Source of the DNA: Piscinibacter defluvii
Lineage (GTDB): Bacteria > Pseudomonadota > Gammaproteobacteria > Burkholderiales > Burkholderiaceae_C
DNA: 64,000 bases
NCBI RefSeq assembly: GCF_004011805.1
Contig: NZ_RCHJ01000020.1
Location: 79,560 to 143,559 of the forward strand
Reading direction: 5' to 3'
How positions within the stretch are numbered: the stretch's first letter is position 1; each line of letters opens with the position of its first letter. Positions 32,757-41,812 of the stretch are shown here, one piece after another. The translations under genes were made by a program, and so were the position numbers. Under the pieces are notes generated by a model. That model was given only the letters and a program-made list of their open reading frames with translations, did not search any database and had not been told where the DNA came from.

Positions 32757-32825
32757 TCGCGCCGCGTCGGTCGGGCGGCGCGTCCGTGGCCCGAGGGAAC
32801 GGGCGTGCAGATGGCCACGCAGGAC

Positions 32826-34424
32826 TCAGCGCGACCCCGGCTTCGTCGCCGCCTTGTGCTCGTACATGGCCTGATCGCTGCGGTCGACGAGTCGCTTCAG
32901 CGTATCGCCGGGCTGCGATTCGGCGACGCCGACGCTGATGGTCAAGGTGAGCGTCGACTCGATGCCGCTCCAATCGTGTCCGGCGACCGCGACGCGCAGG
33001 CGACTGCAGATGTCGCGGGCCTGGGACAGCTCGGTCCTGCGAAAGAGGATGACGAACTCGTCCCCGGCCCAGCGGGCGGCGAGGTCGTCCGCACGAACAT
33101 GTTCGACCAGAAGTGCGGCGACGACCTGCAGCACCTTGTCGCCGACGAGGTGCCCGTGTCGGTCGTTGACCTGCTTGAAGCAGTCCACGTCGATGAGCGC
33201 CACGCACAGGGGCCGGCCGGCCGACTGGCTCTCGCGCAGGCTCTGCTGCGCCGACTGTTCGAAGCAGCGCCGGTTGGCAATGCCGGTCAGCGGGTCTTCC
33301 AGGGTCAGCCTCTCGAGCTGGGCTGCAGAGGCCTGCAGTTCGCGCCTGGAGTCCTCGCTGCGGCGCATCTCCAGTTGCCAGGCCACGACGGCACCACGGC
33401 TGGCGAGCGTCGAGGCGCGGATCCGGCGCTCGCGCGCCGCGAGTTGCTTCAGCTCCCGTGCGGCCGCCTCCCACTTCCCCTGGCGCTCGAAGACATGGCA
33501 GGCGAGAACATGGCCCAGCAGCGCCGACTGCTCACGCCCGGTCGACTCGGCCAGGCCGATCATCCGCGATGCAGCTCGCTGCGCCGCCGGCCAGTCGGCG
33601 CGCGCCATGGCCAGTTCGCATCGGACGAGCGCTTCCAGACTCTCCATCCACGGCGCAATGCCTTCTTCGTCCATCCACCGCCTGACCGTCTCGAGTTCGC
33701 GCTCGGCGCGTGAAAGCTCGCCCGACCAGCAGTGCGCCGCGCTGGCGACCAGGTTCCAGTTCACCTGTATCGGGCGCTGGTCGGGCTGCGCCAAGGCCAC
33801 CATGTCGTGACGAGCGGCGAAGTCGTCGTACCGACGCATTGCCTGGTGGAGGCCGTCCAGCGAGGGCATCTCACCGGTCTCGTGCCGGATCGTGATGACG
33901 CGGACGACCTCGCAGGTCCCCTCCACCACCAGGCTGCACAGGGCATTCAGCGCCGTCGAGCTGGCGGGCTCGAGCGCCCGGGCCTGCCGAAGGGCGTCCG
34001 TCGACGCGTCGAAGCACCTGGCATGCAGCAGTGCCAGCCCGAGCTGGACCTGCAGCTCGCTCTGACGGTCGGCGCTGCCGCCGATCCTGGCCAGCTCCAG
34101 CCCGAGCAGAGCGGCCTCGATGGCCTGATCGTTGCTGCCCAAGGCACTCGCCGCCGACGACAGGATGGACAGCGCCTTCGACTCTCCCGACATGTCGCGG
34201 ACCGACTGAAGCAACTGGATGGCCCGGATGCTGTGCTCGTGGGCCGAACGGTAGTCCGCCAGGAGGATGAAGCACTCCGCGAGGAGCGCACGGGCACGTC
34301 CTTCCAGGTGCAAGTTGCCCTTCTCGATGGCCAGCGCCATCACCGACAGCGCCATGTCCCGTGCGACGGCGGGATCCTCCTGTCGCAGGGCCAGCGCCAG
34401 ATGCTCCTCATCGTCAGTGCTCAC
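32826..34424 (-). CDS. TPR-coupled diguanylate cyclase
   Basis: A 532-residue soluble protein. Residues 5-340 are TPR-like helical repeats (ARALLAECFILLADYRSAHE and others), followed by a short coiled coil and a GGDEF domain. The active site reads AGDEF at 453-457, a tolerated variant of GGDEF, with an RxxD site (RADD) five residues before it. IDVDCFKQVNDRHGH is intact. The start is taken as GTG 34424 because ggaga lies at good spacing; upstream ATGs lack a ribosome site. The layout resembles soluble GGDEF proteins that respond to protein partners. Confidence 0.87.
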   Translation of the reverse strand: MSTDDEEHLALALRQEDPAVARDMALSVMALAIEKGNLHLEGRARALLAECFILLADYRSAHEHSIRAIQLLQSVRDMSGESKALSILSSAASALGSNDQAIEAALLGLELARIGGSADRQSELQVQLGLALLHARCFDASTDALRQARALEPASSTALNALCSLVVEGTCEVVRVITIRHETGEMPSLDGLHQAMRRYDDFAARHDMVALAQPDQRPIQVNWNLVASAAHCWSGELSRAERELETVRRWMDEEGIAPWMESLEALVRCELAMARADWPAAQRAASRMIGLAESTGREQSALLGHVLACHVFERQGKWEAAARELKQLAARERRIRASTLASRGAVVAWQLEMRRSEDSRRELQASAAQLERLTLEDPLTGIANRRCFEQSAQQSLRESQSAGRPLCVALIDVDCFKQVNDRHGHLVGDKVLQVVAALLVEHVRADDLAARWAGDEFVILFRRTELSQARDICSRLRVAVAGHDWSGIESTLTLTISVGVAESQPGDTLKRLVDRSDQAMYEHKAATKPGSR

Positions 34425-34595
34425 GTGATGTCTCCGTCCATTCGCCCGCGGGCTTGCACACGCAAGCATGCAGTCAGGCGTGCGGGGCGAAGGGCGCCGG
34501 CGAGCACATCCTGGCCGGAAGTGAGACGAAATCGATGCTTCGCCGGGCCTGGCCGGCGTCCCCGGCACCTGGGCGGCAAGGGCCCTCGCGAGGCG

Positions 34596-36131
34596 CTACG
34601 CCGGCAGCGCCACCGGCGCCAGGCCGGCGCAGGCACGCTCCCACAGCCGTTCGCACAGGGCCTCGAAGTCGCGGGCGTAGCCGGCGCCGTCGAACAGCGT
34701 GCAGCTGTCGCGCTGCGCGAGCAGCTGGGCGCGGCGCGCCGCGCGTGCCGCCGGGTCGCGCGCCAGTGCGACGGCGAGGCGCTCGTAGGCGTCCGCGTCC
34801 GCGGCCACCAGGTCGCCCTGCCCGGCGGCCTGCAGCAGGCTGGGCGCGACACGCTGCGCGAAGGTCGGACCGATGGTCGTGACCACCGGCACGCCGCACC
34901 ACAGCGCCTCGCCGGCGGTGGTGTGCGCGCCGCAGGGCCAGGCGTCGAGGAACAGGTCGGCACAGGCCAGGCGCGAGAGATGCTGCGCCAGCGGCAGCAG
35001 CGGCGCGAAGCACAGGCGCTCGGGGCCGATGCCCCGCGCGCGCGCGGCGGCCGTCAGCGTGCTGCGCACGTTGGCGTTCCACTCCAGCAGCCACAGCACC
35101 GCGCCGGGCACCTGGCGCAGCACGGCGCACCAGCGCTCGAACACGCCTTCCGAGATCTTGTAGGCCTGGTGGAAGCCGGCCAGCAGCGGCCCGCCCGCGG
35201 GGGCGCCCCAGTCGGCGCGCGTCGACGGCTCGGGCCGCGCGCGGTGCGCGTCGTTGGGCTGGTAGCAGCGTGGCAGCTGGGCGATGACCTCGCTGTAATG
35301 CGCGGCGTGCTCGAGCGGCGTGACGATGCGGTCGCCGACGATGTAGTCGAGGTAGTCCGCCCCGCTGGTGCCGGGAAAGGCCAGCCAGTTCAGCTGCAGC
35401 GGCGCCGGCCGCGCGGCCAGCACCGGCAGCAGGGTGCCGTCGGTCGCGCCCTTGGCGTCGACCAGGATGTCGACGCCCAGCGCGCGGATGCGCTGCGCGA
35501 TCGCGGCGTGGTCCAGCCCGCGCACGTCGACGAAACGTTCGACGCCGCGGCGCAGCCGCTCGCGCAGCGCGCTGCCGTCGTCCGGCCCGGCGGATACCAG
35601 CGTCACCTCGAAGCGCGCGCGGTCGTGGCTCTCGAGCAACTGCGCCATCAGCTGCGCCGTGGCGTGCTGGTAGAAGTCGGCCGACAGGTAGGCGAGGTGG
35701 ATGCGCCGGCGGCGCTGCGCCCGCCGCGGCGGCAGCGGCCGGACGAGCCGGGCGCAGAAGCGCGCGTAGTGCTCGGCCACGCGCCGGATCGCCATCGGAT
35801 CGCCGGACAGCACGGCGTGCACGAAGGGGTTGACCTGCAGCGCGGCGCCGGCCGGCTGCGCGGCGATCGCCGCCTCCAGCGCCGCCCAGTCCTGCGCAGC
35901 GGGGCCCCAGCGGCAGCCTTCGCGTTCCAGGTAGACCAGCAGCCCGCGCGCGAACAGCGCCTCGGGAAAGCCGAGCGTCACCGCGGTGCGGATGCACTCG
36001 GCAGCCTCGAGCTTCATGCCGGCGTCGCGGAAGGCCACGCCGAGGCGGTAGTGGGTCGGTGCGTCGTCGATCTTGCGTGCCAGTGCCTGCATGCAGGCCT
36101 CGATGACGGCGCGGGGAGCCTGCGGCGTCAT
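34596..36131 (-). CDS. GT41 (OGT/SPINDLY-like) O-glycosyltransferase, second copy
   Basis: A 511-residue protein with a short helical N-terminus (one or two TPR-like units, residues 5-60) and a full GT41 catalytic region. The N-catalytic lobe has IHLAYLSADFYQHATAQLMAQ, and the C-lobe has AGFHQAYKISEGVFERW and ADLFLDAWPCGAHTTAGE, the UDP-binding core of OGT. Such enzymes transfer a sugar to Ser/Thr of protein; FlmG of Caulobacter is a related flagellin glycosyltransferase. The start codon overlaps the previous gene's stop by four bases. It is about half the N-terminal length of its neighbour and may rely on it for substrate docking. Confidence 0.85.
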   Translation of the reverse strand: MTPQAPRAVIEACMQALARKIDDAPTHYRLGVAFRDAGMKLEAAECIRTAVTLGFPEALFARGLLVYLEREGCRWGPAAQDWAALEAAIAAQPAGAALQVNPFVHAVLSGDPMAIRRVAEHYARFCARLVRPLPPRRAQRRRRIHLAYLSADFYQHATAQLMAQLLESHDRARFEVTLVSAGPDDGSALRERLRRGVERFVDVRGLDHAAIAQRIRALGVDILVDAKGATDGTLLPVLAARPAPLQLNWLAFPGTSGADYLDYIVGDRIVTPLEHAAHYSEVIAQLPRCYQPNDAHRARPEPSTRADWGAPAGGPLLAGFHQAYKISEGVFERWCAVLRQVPGAVLWLLEWNANVRSTLTAAARARGIGPERLCFAPLLPLAQHLSRLACADLFLDAWPCGAHTTAGEALWCGVPVVTTIGPTFAQRVAPSLLQAAGQGDLVAADADAYERLAVALARDPAARAARRAQLLAQRDSCTLFDGAGYARDFEALCERLWERACAGLAPVALPA

Positions 36132-38068
36132 GCGGGCAGCAGATGTTCGGGCAGCAGGCCGGCGGTCGCACGCGCCCACATGCGCTCGTACAGCGCCTCC
36201 AGGTCGCGCGCGAAGCGGGCACCGTCGAACAGCGGGCTGGTCGTGCGCTGCGCCGCCAGATGCTCGCGCAGCGCGGCGCGGCGCGCCGGGTCGGCGCACA
36301 AGGCGCGCACGGTGGCCTCGTAGCCGGCTTCGCTCTCGCACACCAGCTCGGGCAGCGCCACGGCATGCAGCAGGCTGGCGGCGACCCGCTGCGCGAAGGT
36401 CGGGCCGATCAGCGTCACCACCGGCACGCCGCACCACAGCGCCTCGCCGGCGGTGGTGTGGGCGTTGCACGGCCAGGCGTCGAGGTAGAGGTCGGCACAG
36501 GCCAGGCGCGACAGGTGCTCCTCCAGCGGCAGCATCGGCGCGAAGCACAGCCGCTGCGGGTCGAGGCCACGCGCGCGCGCGGCGGCTTCCAGCGAGGCCT
36601 GCACGTTGGCGTTCCAGCGCAGCAGCCACAGCACCGCGCCGGGAATGGCGTGCAGCAGCGCGCACCAGCGGTCGAACACCGCCTCCGAGATCTTGTAGGA
36701 CTGGTGGAAGCCGCACAGCAGCGGCACGCCCTCGGGCGCACCCCAGTCGCTGCGCCGCGACGGGCGCGGCAGCGCGCGCTGTGCGTCGTTGGGCTGGTAG
36801 CACACCGGCATCAGCGCCAGCTTCTCGCTGAAATGCGCCGCGTGCGCCGGCGGCGTGACGATCGCATCGCCGATCAGGTAGTCCACCTCGGCCATGCCGC
36901 TGCTGCCGGGAAAGCCGAGCCAGCTCACCTGCAGCGGCGCCGGGCGCATCGCCGTCACCGGCATCAGCGTGCCGTGCGTCGCGCCCTTCACGTCGACCAG
37001 GATGTCGATCTCGCGCGCGCGGATGCGCTGCGCCATCGCGGCGTGGGTCAGGCCGCGCAGGTCCTCGAAGTGCTCGGACGCGGCGGCGATGCGCGCGCGC
37101 ATCGCGCTGGCGTCGTCCGCGCCGGCCGAGAACAGCGTCACCTCGACACGCGTGCGGTCGTGGCACTCGAGCATCTGCGCCATCAGCTGGCTGGTGGCGT
37201 GCTGGTGGAAGTCGGACGACAGGTAGCCGATGCGCAGCCGGCCGCCATGCGCCTTCGCGGCGCGGCGCGGCAGCGGCGCCACGCGGCCGGCCACGTGGCG
37301 GGCGTACAGGCGCGCGACCTTCAGCACCTCGGCCGGGTCGTCGACCAGCACCGCGTGCGGGAAGGCGCCGGTCTCGCAGCGCATGTCGTCGGGTGCCGCC
37401 TGCACCGCCGCGCGCAGGCGCGCCATCTCCTCGCGCGCCTGCGGCCAGCGGCAGGCCTCGCGTTCGAGGAACAGCAGCTGCGCCCGCGCCGACAGCTCGC
37501 TGGTGTCCAGCCCGAGCAGCAGGGCGGTGCGCACGCATTCGGCGGCCTCGGCCTTCAGCCCCTTGTCCTTGAACGACATGCCGAGCCGGAAGTGCACCAC
37601 GCCGTCGTCGATCTTCAGCGCCAGCGCCTGCATGAAGGCGGCGATCGCCTCGTCGTGGCGGTGGCAGCGCTGCAGCGCGACGCCGAGCGAGACCCAGTAG
37701 GGCGCGTCGCGCAGCGCCTCGTTCGGCAGCGCGAGCAGGCACTGCGCCGCCTCGGCCGCACGGCCGCGCTCGAGCAGCGCATGCGACTCGAGCGTGTAGG
37801 CGAGCGTCAGCGCCGGGCGATGGCGGCGCAGGCCGGCGGCGCGCTGCGCGGCGACGTCGGACCGGCCGGCCTTGATGAAGGCATGCGCGGCGGCCAGGCC
37901 GTAGGCCTCGTCGCCATGCAGCGAGAAGGCCTGCTCGAACTCGAGCGCGGCCTGCGGCCAGTGGTCGCGCTCGGCGGCGGCCTGGCCGTCGCGCCACTTG
38001 CGGTGTGCGCGCTGCTGCGCCGGGCTGGCGGGTTGCGGGTCGGCGGGCGGAGGCAGGGTGAGGGCCAT
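36128..38068 (-). CDS. GT41 (OGT/SPINDLY-like) O-glycosyltransferase with TPR domain
   Basis: A 646-residue protein: TPR repeats over residues 35-200 (WPQAALEFEQAFSLHGDEAY, DEAIAAFMQALALKIDDGVV) followed by the GT41 catalytic domain from about 240. Key blocks are LRIGYLSSDFHQHATSQLMA, LCGFHQSYKISEAVFDRW and ADLYLDAWPCNAHTTAGE. It is a close paralogue of the next gene. Located next to flagellin and downstream of a GT2-TPR gene, it is a strong candidate flagellin O-glycosyltransferase acting in the cytoplasm. The donor sugar may be the product of the operon at 18855-28658. The start ATG 38068 was chosen where the coding signal begins; its ribosome site is weak. Confidence 0.87.
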   Translation of the reverse strand: MALTLPPPADPQPASPAQQRAHRKWRDGQAAAERDHWPQAALEFEQAFSLHGDEAYGLAAAHAFIKAGRSDVAAQRAAGLRRHRPALTLAYTLESHALLERGRAAEAAQCLLALPNEALRDAPYWVSLGVALQRCHRHDEAIAAFMQALALKIDDGVVHFRLGMSFKDKGLKAEAAECVRTALLLGLDTSELSARAQLLFLEREACRWPQAREEMARLRAAVQAAPDDMRCETGAFPHAVLVDDPAEVLKVARLYARHVAGRVAPLPRRAAKAHGGRLRIGYLSSDFHQHATSQLMAQMLECHDRTRVEVTLFSAGADDASAMRARIAAASEHFEDLRGLTHAAMAQRIRAREIDILVDVKGATHGTLMPVTAMRPAPLQVSWLGFPGSSGMAEVDYLIGDAIVTPPAHAAHFSEKLALMPVCYQPNDAQRALPRPSRRSDWGAPEGVPLLCGFHQSYKISEAVFDRWCALLHAIPGAVLWLLRWNANVQASLEAAARARGLDPQRLCFAPMLPLEEHLSRLACADLYLDAWPCNAHTTAGEALWCGVPVVTLIGPTFAQRVAASLLHAVALPELVCESEAGYEATVRALCADPARRAALREHLAAQRTTSPLFDGARFARDLEALYERMWARATAGLLPEHLLPA

Positions 38069-38164
38069 GGTGCGCCGAGTGTGGCGGGGCCGGCCCGGCC
38101 GCACGCGCGAAATAGCGCCGGGCGGGTGGCGCAATTCGGCCTCATCGGCCGGTATCGGCCGGAC

Positions 38165-39208
38165 TCAATCCCGCTTGAGGGCGCGCTCGCGCCAGCCCGC
38201 CGCCTCGGCGCCGCGCCCGAGGCTCTGGTAGAAGGCCGCCAGGTTGTGCGCGGCCAGGAAGCTGCCGCGCCCGGCCACGCTGTCCGGCAGCTCGGGCCGC
38301 TCGCCGATCTGCACGGCGCGCAGCCAGCTCGACTCGATCAGCGGCAGCAGTTCGCCGGCCTGGGCCGGTGAGGCCAGCGCCCGGTCGAGCAGCAGGTCGC
38401 CGAGCGTGAAGAAGAAGTCGGGCGAGCCCTGCCAGTGCGGCATCTCCGCCTCGGCCAGCGCCGCGGCCCGCTCGAAGCGGGCGCATTTCTTCAGCGTGAA
38501 CAGCAGGCGCAGCACCAGGTCGTGCCGCCAGGCGGCGCGGGTGGCGCCGCGTGCGTGCGCCTCTTCGTAATGCGGCAGCGCCTCGGCGAAGCGCCCGCGC
38601 ACCTCCAGGTCCTTGCCGAGCTGGTAATGGTAGTAGGGGTCGCCGCCGCTTTCGTGCAGCGCGCGTCGCAACAGCGCCTCGTTGCGGCCCTGCTTGGCGG
38701 CCTGCTGCGCGGCGAGGTAGCCGTCGTGGCCGATGTCGAGCGCGAGCCGCATGCGCGGCAGCGCGCCGGCCGGCTGCTCGTGGATGCGCCCCTCGTAGGC
38801 CACGCCGCGCGGCAGCACGCGCGGCAGCCAGCTCGGCGCGGCCTGCACGCCGCCGGCCGCATCGACCGCGCTGACCACGCGCACCAGGCCGATCGCGTCG
38901 GCCGGCCGCGCGCGCAGTGCGGCCAGCGACTCGGCGCCGCGGTCGATCCACTCGTCGGCGTCGAGCACCAGGCGCCAGGGGGCCTCGGTCAGTGCCAGCG
39001 CCTGGTTGCGCGCCCAGGCGAAGTCGTCGCGCCAGCTGCCCTGCACCACACGCGCGCCGGCCGCGGCGGCCAGCGCGGGCGTTGCGTCGCGCGAGCCGGT
39101 GTCCAGCACCACCATCTCGTCGACATGCGCGCGCGCGCTGGCGAGGCAGCGCTGGATGCAGCGGGCCTCGTCGCGCACGATCATCACCAGGGCGAGGGCG
39201 TTCGACAT
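38165..39208 (-). CDS. Family 2 glycosyltransferase with C-terminal TPR region
   Basis: A 347-residue protein. Residues 1-200 are a GT2 domain of the SunS/WaaE type: LALVMIVRDEARCIQRCL, EMVVLDTGSRDATPALA and the DAD motif in RLVLDADEWID. Residues 195-345 are TPR-like helices (YYHYQLGKDLEVRGRFAEAL). GT2-TPR proteins of this plan include SunS-like protein glycosyltransferases. It is the first gene of an operon with two GT41 genes and diverges from fliC, so flagellin or another flagellar protein is the likely acceptor. Confidence 0.85.
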   Translation of the reverse strand: MSNALALVMIVRDEARCIQRCLASARAHVDEMVVLDTGSRDATPALAAAAGARVVQGSWRDDFAWARNQALALTEAPWRLVLDADEWIDRGAESLAALRARPADAIGLVRVVSAVDAAGGVQAAPSWLPRVLPRGVAYEGRIHEQPAGALPRMRLALDIGHDGYLAAQQAAKQGRNEALLRRALHESGGDPYYHYQLGKDLEVRGRFAEALPHYEEAHARGATRAAWRHDLVLRLLFTLKKCARFERAAALAEAEMPHWQGSPDFFFTLGDLLLDRALASPAQAGELLPLIESSWLRAVQIGERPELPDSVAGRGSFLAAHNLAAFYQSLGRGAEAAGWRERALKRD

Positions 39209-39561
39209 GAGAGCGCCATTGTCCGGCGCCGGCTGGCGCAACAAGTTGTAGCCGGTCTCCCGATCAGACCGGTCCGACGCGTGCTATTTCCACGATCGCG
39301 CGCTTGACGCGGCGGCGCGCTTGCCGGTGGGTCTGCAAATCGACCCTCAAGTTCCGCCGCGCGCGCTCCGATAAGCCTCGCAACGGTTCCGGTCTCGGGG
39401 CCGTGTCCGGTTAGACGGCCAATGGTTGAGCAGCTGTTGATCTGCACGACACAACGGACGGCTGGCGCGGGCAGTGTCGGTGTGCGGGGCGACCCGCCAC
39501 GTGCACAGGCAGTGGCCGGCGTTTCGGGCCGGGAGTGTTATCAACTGACAGGAGTCATATC
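39209..39561. other. 353-bp intergenic region between GT2-TPR and fliC1
   Basis: It holds no convincing gene. The sigma-28-like promoter of fliC1 is at 39347-39374, leaving an untranslated leader of roughly 180 bases before the aggag ribosome site. I see no clear promoter for the divergent GT2 gene. Confidence 0.7.
39347..39374 (+). promoter_or_regulatory. FliA (sigma-28)-type promoter of fliC1
   Basis: TCAAGTTC (39347-39354) and TCCGATAA (39367-39374) lie 12 bases apart, matching the FliA pattern TAAAGTTT-N11-GCCGATAA except for one extra spacer base. The -10 block keeps the diagnostic CCGATAA. Confidence 0.75.
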
Positions 39562-40365
39562 ATGCCCATGACCATCAACACCAACGTGGCCTCGTTGAAT
39601 GCGCAGCGCAACAGCACGTCTTCGCAGGTCTCGCTGAACACCTCGCTGCAGCGCCTCTCGTCGGGCCTGCGCATCAACTCGTCGAAGGACGACGCCGCCG
39701 GCCTGGCGATCGCCGACCGGATGAACGCGCAGATCCGCGGCATCAACGTCGCCGTGCGCAACGCCAACGACGGCATCTCGCTGGCGCAGACGGCCGAAGG
39801 CGCGCTGTCCACCGTGACCGACGTGCTGCAGCGCATGCGCGAACTCGCCGTGCAGGCCCAGAACGGCAGCAACGGCACCAGCGACCGCACGAACCTCGAC
39901 ACGGAATACCAACAGCTGTCGCAGGAAATCACGCGCATCGCGAACCAGACCAAGTTCAACGGCACGGCCATCGTCGGCTCGGGCGCCGGTGCGAACGTGT
40001 TCCAGGTCGGCGCCAACAACGGCGACACGCTGACGATCACGACCAGCCAGGTCTCGACCGTCGCGGGCGACCTGACCAGCGTGGCCAACGCCTCGACCGC
40101 GGTCTCGGCGATCGACACCGCGCTGGACACGATCACCACCAGCCGCGCCGTCTACGGTGCCGCGATGAACCGCTTCCAGTTCGCGATCCAGAACCTGCAG
40201 ATCACCGGCGAGAACCAGAGCGCCGCGCGCGGCCGCATCATGGACGCCGACTTCGCGCAGGAGACGGCGAACCTGTCGCGTGCCCAGATCCTGCAGCAGG
40301 CCGGCACGGCGATGGTGGCGCAGGCCAACCAGCTGCCGCAGCAGGTGCTGTCGCTGCTGCGCTGA
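39562..40365 (+). CDS. fliC: Flagellin FliC, copy 1
   Basis: A 267-residue flagellin made almost only of the D0/D1 domains. The N-terminal helix is MTINTNVASLNAQRNSTSSQ with SLQRLSSGLRINSSKDDAAG, and the C-terminal helix ends in NLSRAQILQQAGTAMVAQAN and QVLSLLR. The central variable part is very short, so the filament has little surface domain beyond D1. Many Ser/Thr residues in the middle (TLTITTSQVSTVAGDLTSV) are possible O-glycosylation sites. The start ATG 39562 is set by aggag seven bases upstream. It is nearly identical in length and ends to the flagellin at 45130. Confidence 0.97.
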   Translation: MPMTINTNVASLNAQRNSTSSQVSLNTSLQRLSSGLRINSSKDDAAGLAIADRMNAQIRGINVAVRNANDGISLAQTAEGALSTVTDVLQRMRELAVQAQNGSNGTSDRTNLDTEYQQLSQEITRIANQTKFNGTAIVGSGAGANVFQVGANNGDTLTITTSQVSTVAGDLTSVANASTAVSAIDTALDTITTSRAVYGAAMNRFQFAIQNLQITGENQSAARGRIMDADFAQETANLSRAQILQQAGTAMVAQANQLPQQVLSLLR

Positions 40366-40385
40366 ACCCGCAGCCGCTCGGCAGG

Positions 40386-40409
40386 AAGGCCGCCCTCGGG
40401 CGGCCTTTT
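40386..40409 (+). terminator. Rho-independent terminator after fliC1
   Basis: A GGCCGCCC/GGGCGGCC inverted repeat (40388-40395 and 40398-40405) is followed by TTTT. The A residues before the stem allow it to work for the convergent TTC38-like gene as well. Confidence 0.85.
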
Positions 40410-40414
40410 CCGTT

Positions 40415-41689
40415 TCAGCCCCGCCGCACGAACGCACGCTCGCGCTGCAGCGCGTCGGCCAGGCCGGCGTCGCCGCCGCGCCGGGTGGCCTCGATCAGCG
40501 TCAGGTCGATCAGGTCGCGCTGCGCATGGCTGCCGCCGAAGCGGTGCGCCACCGGGCGGACCTCGCGCAGGCGTCGCGCCGCCTCGGCATGGCGGCCGAG
40601 CGCGAAGTCGTGGATCGCGAGCGTCGCGGGATGGCCCACGTCGCGCAGGAAGGCCGCGTTGTCGCCGGCCTGCTGCAGCGCCTCGCGCTGGGCCTCGAGC
40701 AGGCGCCGTGCGTCGGCCATGCGGTCGGCCCCGACGAAGGCCAGCATCGCGTGGAAGTCGTTGAAGGCATAGGCGCTGCCCTCGCTGGCCGCCGCCCAGC
40801 GCGTGGCCAGGGCCTGCCAGCGCTCGCCCACCGGCACGCCGCGCAGCTGCAGGCGCCACAGCAGCGCCGAGGCATCGATCATGTCCAGCACCACCGGCGA
40901 GGCCGTGCCGAGCACGCGCTCGTCGAGCAGCGTGAACACCTCGTCGAGCTGGTCGAGCCCGAGGTGGAACAGCGCCAGGTGCCACCAGTTGTGCACCGCG
41001 AAGAAGCTGCCCTCGCTCCAGTGCGCGCTGTCGCGGCGCAGCCAGGCGATGCCCTCGCTGCGGCGGCCCTGCATCTCCAGCACGTGGGCGACGGCATGCC
41101 AGCCCCAGCCGTCGTGCGGCTCGAGCTCGACGCTGCGCCGGCCCAGGCGCTCGGCGCGGGCGTAGTCGGCCGTCTCCTCGAGCCCGAAGGCGAGCATGGC
41201 CAGCACCGCATGGTGGCCCGGCATGCCCTCGTGCCAGTGCGACTCGGCCCGCGCGATGCGGTCGCGCAGCATGCGCGAGCGGCCGGTGAAGAAGTCGACC
41301 TGGTGGCCGACCTGCAGCGCCAGCAGGTCGTGCGGATAGCGGATCGACAGGTCCTCGAGCACGCGGCCGGCCTCGTGCCAGCGGCCTTGCGCCAGGCAGC
41401 CGGCCGCACGCACGTGCAGCGCCTCGCGCTCGTCGGCCGGCAGCATCGCGGCGCGCGCCTGGGCGTCGCGCGCGGCGGCCAGGCCGGCGGGCTCGGTGCC
41501 CAGCAGGTTCAGGTAGGCCACCAGCACATGCGCCATCGTCATGCGGGGGGCCTGCTCGAGGGCGGCCATCGCGGCGGCCAGCGGGTCGCCGCGGTAGCAG
41601 CGCAGAAGTGCGCAGGCGGCGTCGAAATGCTCGGCGGCCGCGGCATTCGCGCCGCTCAGGGAATGACCGTGCAGGTCTCGGATCGTCAT
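40415..41689 (-). CDS. TTC38-like tetratricopeptide repeat protein
   Basis: A 424-residue helical repeat protein similar in pattern to the TTC38 family: LNLLGTEPAGLAAARDAQA early, then GHHAVLAMLAFGLEETADYA, AVAHVLEMQGR, and the conserved HNWWHLALFHLGLDQLDEVF. No catalytic motif or signal peptide is seen. The start ATG 41689 has ggag at good spacing and lies within the longer MEPP reading. Function of TTC38 proteins is unknown. It converges on fliC1, sharing the terminator at 40386. Confidence 0.85.
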   Translation of the reverse strand: MTIRDLHGHSLSGANAAAAEHFDAACALLRCYRGDPLAAAMAALEQAPRMTMAHVLVAYLNLLGTEPAGLAAARDAQARAAMLPADEREALHVRAAGCLAQGRWHEAGRVLEDLSIRYPHDLLALQVGHQVDFFTGRSRMLRDRIARAESHWHEGMPGHHAVLAMLAFGLEETADYARAERLGRRSVELEPHDGWGWHAVAHVLEMQGRRSEGIAWLRRDSAHWSEGSFFAVHNWWHLALFHLGLDQLDEVFTLLDERVLGTASPVVLDMIDASALLWRLQLRGVPVGERWQALATRWAAASEGSAYAFNDFHAMLAFVGADRMADARRLLEAQREALQQAGDNAAFLRDVGHPATLAIHDFALGRHAEAARRLREVRPVAHRFGGSHAQRDLIDLTLIEATRRGGDAGLADALQRERAFVRRG

Positions 41690-41812
41690 CGGGGGCTCCA
41701 TCGGTGCCCGCGGCGACATGCCGCAGGCTGTGTGGGAGGCACTTACGGAACGCGCCGCCGGAAAGGATGCACCCCCGGCACGATTTGCGCGCCGCCCGCA
41801 GAATGACGCGCC

